Below, piece after piece: positions 1-6,086 of a DNA stretch of 8,843 nucleotides. The notes beneath the pieces are model-generated. The model did no database searches. It saw only the letters and a list, made by a program, of their open reading frames with translations, and was not told the origin of the DNA. Position numbers and translations under genes: made by a program. Position 1 is the stretch's first letter. Each line of letters starts with the position of its first letter. This DNA is from Dehalococcoidia bacterium UBA2160 (GTDB taxonomy: Bacteria > Chloroflexota > Dehalococcoidia > Lucifugimonadales > UBA1123), in the NCBI GenBank assembly GCA_002328865.1, contig DCWO01000152.1:21553-30395 (forward strand), read 5' to 3'.

Positions 1-362
1 CGGCCCAGAATTGCGACAACTCCGACATGTACGACGAACGCCCCGGACACCATCCCGGCCAGCCAAGCGAGGCGCGGCAAGAGTCCGATCCCGACAGCGG
101 CCAGCACCAGCACGGCGAGCAGGATGAGTCCGAAGTGAAGGGTCAGGCCGTCGATTGCGACTTTATCCGAGAAGACAGGCGACTCGTAGACGATTTCGAC
201 GCCGAGTTCCCATACGACGGCGTCGTCAGGGAGCATTCGACCGGCGATTCTGGCCAGCGCCAGGTTGTACTCTCGCGCGACGCCGAGCCAGAGAATCACG
301 AACAGAAGCAGCAAGACCAGTGCTCTGAACCCGAAGGGGAGGAGTCTAGGCGTTCCTAACAC
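1..362 (-). CDS. Membrane protein downstream of exosortase (partial, C-terminus off window)
   Basis: About 120 codons are visible, running off the left edge. The frame opens with GTG at 362, inside the end of the exosortase gene (17-bp overlap), so the two are probably co-transcribed and translationally coupled. The start is inferred from this overlap; there is no strong ribosome binding site. I see a hydrophobic helix at about residues 14-29 (ALVLLLLFVILWLGVA), a loop at 30-72 rich in acidic residues that is probably extracytoplasmic, then two close hydrophobic helices at about 77-96 and 98-119. I recognise no domain. Small membrane proteins are often encoded beside exosortases, so an accessory role in the same surface-protein processing or polymer assembly system is a reasonable inference, not an observation. 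Base composition and codon use look like normal coding sequence for this genome. Confidence 0.65.
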   Translation of the reverse strand, partial: MLGTPRLLPFGFRALVLLLLFVILWLGVAREYNLALARIAGRMLPDDAVVWELGVEIVYESPVFSDKVAIDGLTLHFGLILLAVLVLAAVGIGLLPRLAWLAGMVSGAFVVHVGVVAILG

Positions 363-918
363 CGGCCAGCCTGTCCACCCAGAACAGCCATAACAAAATG
401 GCGAGCAGGATGATGACCGATTGCCATACGAGCAGATGGGCGATGTCCAGATATTCAGGGTAGTTGGAGCCTATCCAGAACAGACTCATAATTCGAAACA
501 GGTTGACCGCGGTCAACACCACGGCGCCGAGAAGCAGGCCAAAGCCTTTCGATTTCATTGGCGAAGGGTATGCGGCGACGGCGCCCATGAAGAGCACGAG
601 AGGTCCCACGGCCGTGCACTCGGCCACGATGCTGACCGCGAACCCCTCCGAGGCCAGGATCGTGCCGTTGGCCGTGGTCGAGAATCCGAAAACGTTCAGC
701 CCGACGCTCGTCCAACTTGCGGTCCAACGAGCGACCCAGTCCACCCATGAGCTTCCCAGAAAGCCAAAGTAAATGGCCAGAGCCACGAGCAGGCTGGCGG
801 CCAGGATGGCGACCGGGCCCACGATGGCGCGCCCACCGCCCCATCTCGGCGGACCTCCGATGCCGCCTGATCCAGGATCGAGCCCGGACTCTCCGGATTG
901 TGATCGTATGCTTTCCAT
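346..918 (-). CDS. Exosortase/archaeosortase family transpeptidase
   Basis: A 190-residue multi-pass membrane protein. After a Gly/Ser/Pro-rich N-terminus (about 1-30) it has hydrophobic segments at about 31-55, 95-118, 126-150 and 160-181. The three residues typical of the exosortase/archaeosortase active site are present in order: Cys101 in VAECTAVGPLVLF, Arg142 in AVNLFRIMSL and His161 in DIAHLLVWQ. Family members cleave C-terminal sorting signals (PEP-CTERM-like) of exported proteins at the outer face of the cytoplasmic membrane. No substrate is visible here. I chose the ATG at 918 because GAGG lies 5 nt upstream. An open frame continues back to 1020, but it would run through the promoter at 974-1001; ATG at 945 is a second possibility. 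It overlaps the downstream membrane protein by 17 bp. The subfamily cannot be fixed from the sequence alone. Confidence 0.85.
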   Translation of the reverse strand: MESIRSQSGESGLDPGSGGIGGPPRWGGGRAIVGPVAILAASLLVALAIYFGFLGSSWVDWVARWTASWTSVGLNVFGFSTTANGTILASEGFAVSIVAECTAVGPLVLFMGAVAAYPSPMKSKGFGLLLGAVVLTAVNLFRIMSLFWIGSNYPEYLDIAHLLVWQSVIILLAILLWLFWVDRLAGVRNA

Positions 919-973
919 TGCCGCCTCGATGCAATGCCGCAGCATGCAGCTTGATCGCCTATTTGCTCCGGGT

Positions 974-1001
974 ATTATATCGTGAGTGGCAACCCAATCA
1001 A
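974..1001 (-). promoter_or_regulatory. Sigma70-type promoter of the exosortase operon
   Basis: On the minus strand, TTGATT (1001-996) and a perfect TATAAT (979-974) are separated by 16 nt. Transcription would start near 967, about 50 nt before the chosen exosortase ATG at 918. This also argues against the longer upstream start at 1020. It lies back to back with the alaS promoter. Confidence 0.6.
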
Positions 1002-1021
1002 GCGCACGCGGTCGGGCCAAA

Positions 1022-1051
1022 TTGACACCTTTCGAACACGTCCCCTAAAAT
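1022..1051 (+). promoter_or_regulatory. Sigma70-type promoter of alaS-ruvX
   Basis: A perfect TTGACA (1022-1027) is followed after 18 nt by TAAAAT (1046-1051). The predicted start near 1058 leaves a leader of about 84 nt before alaS, too short for a T-box riboswitch. The AGAGGG ribosome binding site at 1129-1134 lies 7 nt before the ATG. Confidence 0.6.
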
Positions 1052-1141
1052 CAACTTTCATACATGCTCGGGTACGCCTCGGCGCGGACTGCCTCGAGCA
1101 TCCCGACAACCTCGCATCCTACGGCAACAGAGGGCTAATTC

Positions 1142-3805
1142 ATGACAACGCAGAACTGGACCAGTGAGAAGATCAGAGAAGAGTTTTTGAGCTTTTTCGA
1201 GAGCAAGAATCACCTACGCGTCGCGAGCTCTTCGTTGATTCCGGTCGGCGACCCGACCTTGCTGTTGGCCAACGCTGGCATGAACCAGTTCAAACCATAC
1301 TTCGCCGGCGAGACCGAGCCCCCGAATGTGCGGCTCACCTCGTCGCAGAAGGCGTTCCGCACCGTCGACATCGACATCGTCGGCGACGCCACCCATTGCA
1401 CGCTGTTCGAGATGCTGGGGAACTTCAGCATCGGCGACTATTTCAAACAGGGCGCCATCGAGTTCGCCCTGGAGTTCCTCACCCAGAACATGGGACTTCC
1501 CAAAGACCGCCTCTACGCAACGATCTACCTGGACGATGAAGAGGCGCGGGAACTATGGATCGAAGCGGGCATCCCCGACGAACGCATCTCACGCTTCGGC
1601 GACGAAGACAACTGGTGGGGACCAGCCGGACTCGAAGGACCGTGCGGACCGAGTTCAGAGGTCAACTACGACTTCGGCGCTGACAAGGGCTGCCTCAAAG
1701 ACGACTGCGGCCCGAACTGCGAGAATCCCATGAACGAGCACGGTGAAACGTGCAACCGATTCGTGGAGCTTTGGAACTTGGTGTTCATGCAGTTCTACCA
1801 CCACCTGGACGGCTCACGGCCTCGGCTTCCAAGCACCGGTGTGGACACAGGCATGGGCTTCGAACGGCTCGTCCGGGTGATGCAACAGACTGACACGATG
1901 TACGAGACGGACCTGTTCCAGCCCATGATTCGCAAGGCGGAGGAGATCAGCGAAACTCGATACGGCGTCGATCGCGACACCGACTATGCCCTCCGAACGG
2001 TGGCGGAGCACGGGCGCAGCGTCACATTCCTCATCGCCGACGGCGTGGTGCCCGGCAACGAAGGCAGAGGCTACGTCCTTCGGCGGGTCATTCGCAGGGC
2101 GATCCGCTACGGCCGCCGGATCGGGCTAAAGGGGAACTTCCTCGGCGAAATCGCAAATGTCGCAATTGACAAGATGGGCGACATCTACCCTGAGTTGGTC
2201 AACCACCGCGAATTTGTGTTGACCGTTCTGAAGCTGGAGGAAGATCGCTTCCAGCAGGCGTTCCAAAACGGCTACTCGATTCTTACGACAGCGATGGAAG
2301 AGTCCTCGGACCTCGCTGGAGACATCGTTTTTAGGCTCTGGGACACCCACGGATTCCCGGTTGAGATGACACAAGAGATAGCCCGCGAGCACGGTGTCTC
2401 CGTGGACATGGACGGGTTCGAACGCGAGATGGAAGCCCAGCGCAATCGGGCGCGCTCCACTGCGCAGTTCGGCGGAGACCGGGCCAAGATTCGCGTCTAC
2501 GAAGGCCTGGGGGTCGGCAGCACGTCGTTTCTGGGCTACGAGCAACTCACCGCCTCGTCGGTCGTCGTGGGCTTGATCTCGGGCGATGACGCAATATCCC
2601 GATCGGAAGAGGGCCAGGAGGTCGAAGTCGTCCTGGTGGAAACGCCATTCTACGCCGAGGGCGGAGGCCAAATTGGCGACTCCGGCGAGATCGTCGGCGG
2701 TGAAGGAAGGATCATCGTCCACGACACCCAGGAAGTCATGCCTGGCATGATCGTGCACTTTGGCAAAGTCACCCAGGGGCAGATCGGCATGGGCGACACC
2801 GTCGACGCCTACGTCGACCCCGTTCGCCGAGAGGACACGGCCCGAAACCACACGGCGACCCACATGTTGCACGCCGCACTCCGGCAGGTGCTTGGAGCCC
2901 ACGTTCGACAGGCGGGCTCGCTCGTCACACCCGATCGGTTGCGATTCGACTTCACCCACGTCCAGGCGGTTACCGATGATGAGATGTGGCAGGTCCAACT
3001 CCTCGTCAACGAGAAGATCCGCCAGAATGCTCGAATCGTAAAGGGAGAGGACACCTACCAGTCGGCCATCCGTCGAGGCGCGTTGGCGTTCTTCGGCGAC
3101 AAGTATGGTGACACGGTCAGGGTCGTCGAGATAGCCAACGGAGACACGTTCAGTTTCGAGGTCTGCGGCGGCACGCATGTGCAACTCACCGGCGAGTTAG
3201 GCTCAGTGTACGTGCTGGGTGAGTCGTCCGTCGGCGCGGGAATGCGACGGATCGAGGCAATCAGCGGCCGATCCGCGGAGCGTCTCGTGTGGGAGCGCTT
3301 CCATCGCGAGGACCAGGTCGCACGGTCTCTTCAAACAACCGCCGAGAACTTGTCGACTCGAATCGACACCTTGATGGACGATCTGACCACGCTACAACGA
3401 GAACGGGACGTCATGAATCGCAAGCTGTCCCTCCAGTCGGCGGAAGGACTGCTGGATGCCGCTCAGGATGTCGACGGGATCACGGTTCTCGCGGGTCGAG
3501 CGGCTGCAGAGGACTCCGATTCGTTGCGCGACGTGGGCGACTGGCTGCGCGACAAGCTGGGCAGCGGCGTGGTGGTCCTGGGGTCTGTGATCAACGACCG
3601 CCCCATGCTTGTGGCGATGGTCACCCCTGATCTTGTGGAAAAGGGCTTAAACGCGGCCGACATAGCACGTGGCGCCGCCAAGGCCATCGGGGGCGGCGGC
3701 GGCGGAAAAGCCGACGTTGCCCAGGCTGGAGGTCGAAACGCCGCCAAACTGGACGAAGCGCTGAATCTCGTCGCGGGGTTGGTTAGCGAGAAAGCGGGCG
3801 CGTGA
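1142..3805 (+). CDS. alaS: Alanyl-tRNA synthetase
   Basis: Charges tRNA-Ala with alanine in the cytoplasm and clears mischarged Ser/Gly through its editing domain. The 887 residues are full length for bacterial AlaRS. The class II catalytic domain is N-terminal, with motif 2 around LFEMLGNFSIGDYF and motif 3 at TGMGFERL. A cysteine cluster within it (C184, C189, C193, C204) may bind zinc, as in many bacterial AlaRS. The editing domain carries HTATH (H570, H574) and CGGTH (C675, H679), the four zinc ligands of the family. The C-terminal DHHA1-type domain contains the glycine-rich stretch GGGGGGKADVAQAGG. The start is supported by AGAGGG 7 nt upstream and by the usual N-terminal sequence TSEKIREEFLSFFESK. 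The stop TGA overlaps the GTG start of ruvX. No defect is seen. Confidence 0.98.
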   Translation: MTTQNWTSEKIREEFLSFFESKNHLRVASSSLIPVGDPTLLLANAGMNQFKPYFAGETEPPNVRLTSSQKAFRTVDIDIVGDATHCTLFEMLGNFSIGDYFKQGAIEFALEFLTQNMGLPKDRLYATIYLDDEEARELWIEAGIPDERISRFGDEDNWWGPAGLEGPCGPSSEVNYDFGADKGCLKDDCGPNCENPMNEHGETCNRFVELWNLVFMQFYHHLDGSRPRLPSTGVDTGMGFERLVRVMQQTDTMYETDLFQPMIRKAEEISETRYGVDRDTDYALRTVAEHGRSVTFLIADGVVPGNEGRGYVLRRVIRRAIRYGRRIGLKGNFLGEIANVAIDKMGDIYPELVNHREFVLTVLKLEEDRFQQAFQNGYSILTTAMEESSDLAGDIVFRLWDTHGFPVEMTQEIAREHGVSVDMDGFEREMEAQRNRARSTAQFGGDRAKIRVYEGLGVGSTSFLGYEQLTASSVVVGLISGDDAISRSEEGQEVEVVLVETPFYAEGGGQIGDSGEIVGGEGRIIVHDTQEVMPGMIVHFGKVTQGQIGMGDTVDAYVDPVRREDTARNHTATHMLHAALRQVLGAHVRQAGSLVTPDRLRFDFTHVQAVTDDEMWQVQLLVNEKIRQNARIVKGEDTYQSAIRRGALAFFGDKYGDTVRVVEIANGDTFSFEVCGGTHVQLTGELGSVYVLGESSVGAGMRRIEAISGRSAERLVWERFHREDQVARSLQTTAENLSTRIDTLMDDLTTLQRERDVMNRKLSLQSAEGLLDAAQDVDGITVLAGRAAAEDSDSLRDVGDWLRDKLGSGVVVLGSVINDRPMLVAMVTPDLVEKGLNAADIARGAAKAIGGGGGGKADVAQAGGRNAAKLDEALNLVAGLVSEKAGA

Positions 3806-4215
3806 GAATCATGGCGCTGGATGTGGGCGACCGGCGCATCGGCGTCGCATTGAGCGATCCCACCGGACTCCTCGCGACGCCGCACTCCGCCGTCGATCGG
3901 AAGTATGCTAAGCCATCCGATATCGACGAAATCGCAGGCATCGCCCGCGAGAACGACGTCGAGGCTATCATCGTCGGTCTGCCGAGGTCTCTCTCAGGCC
4001 GGCTTGGCGATCAAGCGAAACTCGTGACCACCTTCGTGTCCGAACTGTCCACGCGCATCGACTTGCCCGTCAGCACGGTGGACGAACGCTACACGACCGT
4101 GCAGGCAGAGCGCATGCTCCGCGAATCGGGTCGCCAGCCTTCTCGGGACCGAGGCAGAGTCGATGCCTCCGCGGCCGCGGTCATGCTCCAGGCGTACCTG
4201 GACTCGCAGCGCTAG
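3802..4215 (+). CDS. ruvX: RuvX/YqgF family RNase H-fold nuclease (putative Holliday junction resolvase / pre-16S rRNA nuclease)
   Basis: A 137-residue protein of the usual YqgF length and layout. It opens with MALDVGDRRIGVALSDPTG, where Asp7 is the first acidic active-site residue. It continues with IIVGLPRSLSGRLGDQA and TVDERYTTVQAERML (Asp94/Glu95), and ends with RVDASAAAVMLQAYLD (Asp121). Members of this RNase H-fold family are implicated in 16S rRNA 5'-end maturation and were first proposed as Holliday junction resolvases. The GTG start at 3802 overlaps the alaS stop as GTGA, so translation is probably coupled; ATG at 3811 is an alternative start. Linkage of alaS and yqgF/yrrK is also known in Firmicutes. 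All key residues are present. Confidence 0.95.
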   Translation: MRIMALDVGDRRIGVALSDPTGLLATPHSAVDRKYAKPSDIDEIAGIARENDVEAIIVGLPRSLSGRLGDQAKLVTTFVSELSTRIDLPVSTVDERYTTVQAERMLRESGRQPSRDRGRVDASAAAVMLQAYLDSQR

Positions 4216-4304
4216 AGGACGGCTTGGCCGCCATGCTCGATTGCGGTGTCAGGCGATGTTTTGTGGCCTCGGCGCCGATCGGCAGGCGCTCTTCCGCTTG
4301 CCAG

Positions 4305-4432
4305 ATGCCCCTGAAGCCCATGGGACCGTGCGTCTTCTGTCGAATCGTCGGCGCTTCCAAGCTTCCTGCCAGTTCATTGTGACTGGTCACGTCATCTGAG
4401 GTTGTGAGGACGACCTGTTGCGGCGTGTTGAA
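4305..4432 (+). pseudogene. Possible remnant of a HIT (histidine triad) family gene, N-terminus only
   Basis: From ATG 4305 the frame reads MPLKPMGPCVFCRIVGASKL, then PASSL, and stops at TGA 4380. The string C-x-F-C-R-I-V-...-LPAS strongly resembles the N-terminus of bacterial HIT nucleotide hydrolases/transferases (C-x-F-C-K/R-I-...-LP-x-x). After the stop, GAG GTT GTG, then GAG GAC GAC CTG in a shifted frame, recalls the next HIT segment (VVYEDD). No HxHxH histidine triad follows, so nothing functional remains. There is no ribosome binding site at 4305 or 4320. The match covers only about 25 residues and could be chance. The right boundary is approximate. Confidence 0.35.
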
Positions 4433-4512
4433 TGCGGTTTCGGCTCACTCCTCGGCGTCCAAAATGTGTTGCTTCCACTTCGTATTGGAATGCGTGATAT
4501 CATGGGCGATGA

Positions 4513-4553
4513 AAATGACTCAAGATAGATAAATGTGCATCATTTCATGAGTC
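4513..4553. promoter_or_regulatory. Nested inverted repeats upstream of the PAS-LuxR gene
   Basis: Three overlapping symmetries sit in an AT-rich patch about 115-155 nt before the regulator's start. AAATG-TGCAT-CATTT (4531-4545) is a 5-bp inverted repeat with a 5-nt centre. GACTCA (4517-4522) pairs with TGAGTC (4548-4553). AAATGA (4513-4518) pairs with TCATTT (4540-4545). Dyad elements of this size are typical of dimeric helix-turn-helix binding sites, so autoregulation by the LuxR-type protein is possible. No experimental or family-specific consensus is matched. Confidence 0.35.
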
Positions 4554-4668
4554 TGGAACAGTTGGATCGGTGAAGTGGGTCGAACTCGACCGAATGATTT
4601 GGTCGCCCTGATCTAACAAACCAGCGCGACGCAGACTCGACAAGTTGCGAACGTGGGAGGGCGAAAAG

Positions 4669-5340
4669 ATGAGCGACGATCAACCGGGGTTGGCGGAAGA
4701 ACTCGTCACCGCTGACGGCGTGTTCGCAATAGATTCGAACCAGATCATCGTCCATTGGGGTGAAAACGCCGAAGCGATACTCGGTTACAAGGCCGAAGAT
4801 GTCTTGGGCAAGCCTTGCTACGAGATCATCGGTGGTCAAGACTCTGAGGACTACCGGTTTTGCCGGCGCGATTGCCCGATCTTCACCAACTCCCGCGCGG
4901 GCCGGCCGACTCCCGATTACGACATATTGTGCGCCAGGGCGGATGGCGAATGGCGATGGCTAAATATTAGCGTGGTCTTCCCCAAACCGGATCGGGAGCC
5001 ATTCCAGGTGGTGCATCTTGTGAGAGACGTCACCAGCCGGCGAAGCACCGAGCAGTTCGCCCACAAGGTCAGCGAAACGATCCGCGGACTGTACGACGAA
5101 GCACAGGAGCGTCTGCCCCAGGCCGTCGAGACATTCCCGACTCCGCTGCCGAAGCTCTCCCGACGCGAAACCGAAGTTCTGAAACTTCTGGCGGCCGGTA
5201 TGACCACCCAACAGATCGCCGACTCGCTTCAAGTGCAACCGGTTACCGCCAGAAACCACGTTGCCCGCCTCCTGGGCAAGCTCGGAGTCAGCAGCCGCAT
5301 TCAGGCTGTAGTCTACGCCTCACAGCACAAGCTTATTTGA
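4669..5340 (+). CDS. PAS domain-LuxR-type HTH transcriptional regulator
   Basis: A 223-residue soluble protein with a sensor and a DNA-binding domain and no membrane segment or receiver domain, so probably a cytoplasmic one-component regulator. Residues about 12-125 form a PAS domain (GVFAIDSNQIIVHWGENAEAILGY; DGEWRWLNISVVF; VVHLVRDVTSRR). A helical linker covers about 126-158. The C-terminal LuxR/FixJ-type HTH (about 160-220) is clear: LSRRETEVLKLLAAGMTTQQ, then IADSLQVQPVTARNHVARLL. The PAS domain has cysteines C50, C65 and C69 in a GKPC-x14-C-x3-CP pattern, plus C88, which might sense redox state or hold a cofactor; the ligand is unknown. Start ATG 4669 is preferred over the in-frame ATG at 4645 because GGGAGG (4655-4660) lies 8 nt upstream. 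It is convergent with the thioredoxin-like gene. Targets are unknown. Confidence 0.9.
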   Translation: MSDDQPGLAEELVTADGVFAIDSNQIIVHWGENAEAILGYKAEDVLGKPCYEIIGGQDSEDYRFCRRDCPIFTNSRAGRPTPDYDILCARADGEWRWLNISVVFPKPDREPFQVVHLVRDVTSRRSTEQFAHKVSETIRGLYDEAQERLPQAVETFPTPLPKLSRRETEVLKLLAAGMTTQQIADSLQVQPVTARNHVARLLGKLGVSSRIQAVVYASQHKLI

Positions 5341-5426
5341 GCGTGTGGGCAGTTGCCGTCCCGAGCCGCTGATGCCGAACCCAATCAAAAGACTGCGGCA
5401 CGCATCCCGCCGCATAGAGGCACGTC

Positions 5427-5449
5427 GGGAGGACCCGAACGCGCCTCCC
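5427..5449. terminator. Possible hairpin between convergent genes
   Basis: GGGAGG (5427-5432) pairs perfectly with CCTCCC (5444-5449) around an 11-nt loop, between the PAS-LuxR stop (5340) and the stop of the minus-strand lipoprotein gene (5457). It is placed where a bidirectional terminator would be useful. There is no real T-tract on either side (only TTGT on the plus side), so the call is weak. Confidence 0.25.
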
Positions 5450-5456
5450 TTGTCGC

Positions 5457-6014
5457 TCATTCGACGGTCGCGAGGTCCTCGAACACCTGCGTCCAGGTGT
5501 CGTCGTCGCCACGGCCGAAGGTGTCTCGGTATATGACCGTGCCTTGAGCGTCGAAAGCGATCTTGGTCGATTGCTGGAGCACCCGGAATCTTGCCAGCAT
5601 CCCATCGCCCGCTTTGGCCACCGGCCATGGGTAGCCTTGCTCGACGCGATACGTTTCTAGTTCGTCGATGTCCTCGGATGGGTCCGTCCCCACTGCATAG
5701 AACTCCACCCGGTCCGCATAGTCAGGCCATATCTCCTTCATGCGCCGTAACTCGGCGCGGCAGGTCCGTCACCATGTGGCGAAAAAGAAGAGGTATGCCG
5801 GTTCTGCCGCCGACAGCAGACTCGCGGAGCTTACCGTGCTGCCGTCGACCAGCGTCATGTCGAAATCCGGGATTTGGTTCCCCGCCAAACCTCCGGTTTG
5901 CGCCGGCACCTGTGCCGCCGTCGTGGCCTGTGGCTCTGACTGGTCAGACCCAGCGCATGCCGCGAGCGCCATGATTGCCATCGCCGACATCAGCAACACC
6001 GCGTTTCGAATCAT
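5457..6014 (-). CDS. Selenocysteine-containing TlpA/thioredoxin-like lipoprotein (U-x-x-C), read through in-frame TGA
   Basis: Read as one frame from ATG 6014 to the stop at 5457, this gives 185 residues with one internal TGA at codon 82 (5771-5769). The N-terminus is a lipoprotein signal: M-I-R-N, a hydrophobic run, then lipobox LAAC with Cys20. A Gln/Ala/Thr-rich linker follows. The thioredoxin-like domain starts near residue 43 (GNQIPDFDMTLVDGSTV). The strand AYLFFFATW leads to TGA, then RTCRAELRRMKEIWPDYADR. The TGA stands where W-C-x-x-C proteins have the nucleophilic cysteine, so I read W-Sec82-R-T-Cys85. The family carries out thiol-disulfide exchange or peroxide reduction outside the cytoplasmic membrane. 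The usual cis-proline region reads RVLQQSTKIAFD (about 144-154) and lacks the proline. GGAGGGGGG just before the ATG is a strong ribosome binding site. It follows the HAD gene by 72 nt. The alternative is a nonsense-mutated or misread Cys codon (TGC/TGT to TGA). Confidence 0.8.
5742..5771 (-). promoter_or_regulatory. Candidate bacterial SECIS element (UGA plus downstream stem-loop)
   Basis: In the mRNA sense, the UGA (5771-5769) is followed by 10 nt and then a perfect hairpin: GCGCCG (5758-5753), loop AGUUA (5752-5748), CGGCGC (5747-5742). The loop begins 17 nt after the UGA. Bacterial SECIS elements such as that of E. coli fdhF are stem-loops immediately 3' of the UGA, inside the coding region, with a GU in the apical loop at about this distance; here the loop also has GU. 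The hairpin encodes R-A-E-L-R-R, and its loop uses TTA, the only TTA among 13 leucine codons of the gene. SelB binding is inferred. Confidence 0.65.
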
Positions 6015-6086
6015 TCCCCCCTCCGGACATCAGCTTTATCAGTCACGTCTTTCAGCCGCGACACCCTCGGGGTTGTCGTCGCCGGG

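Larger units (their letters stand above)
4216..4668. other. 453-bp intergenic stretch with no intact gene
   Basis: Short open frames exist on both strands, but none has a convincing ribosome binding site or a full-length family match. The left half (about 4305-4430) contains a possible decayed HIT-family N-terminus, listed separately. The right part (about 4490-4560) is distinctly AT-rich compared with the neighbourhood and contains inverted repeats, so it is probably the control region of the PAS-LuxR gene. I found no clear -35/-10 pair there. The only hairpin just after ruvX is CGGC-TTG-GCCG near 4220-4231, too short to call a terminator. Confidence 0.5.

Noticed and set aside
1058..1141. 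Possible riboswitch or T-box in the alaS leader
   Set aside because: The leader is only about 84 nt and shows no specifier/antiterminator architecture.
2126..3184. Long 352-residue open frame on the minus strand inside alaS
   Set aside because: It is a shadow of the high-GC alaS coding strand, with no recognisable domain or start signal.
4181..4390. 69-residue minus-strand frame between ruvX and the PAS-LuxR gene
   Set aside because: No ribosome binding site, no recognisable domain, and it overlaps the ruvX 3' end antisense; probably chance.
5457..5741. Stand-alone 94-residue protein starting at MKEIWPDYADR
   Set aside because: It has no ribosome binding site and is the in-frame continuation of the thioredoxin-like protein through the TGA; a separate gene would lack the active site.
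5769..5771. TGA read as tryptophan (alternative genetic code)
   Set aside because: The position calls for cysteine in W-C-x-x-C, TGA is used as a normal stop elsewhere in the window (alaS, PAS-LuxR), and tryptophans in these genes are TGG.
6060..6077. Hairpin GACACCC/GGGTTGTC between the HAD gene and the selenoprotein gene
   Set aside because: The stem is imperfect (one bulged base) with no T-tract, so a terminator is not supported; the two genes may still be co-transcribed.
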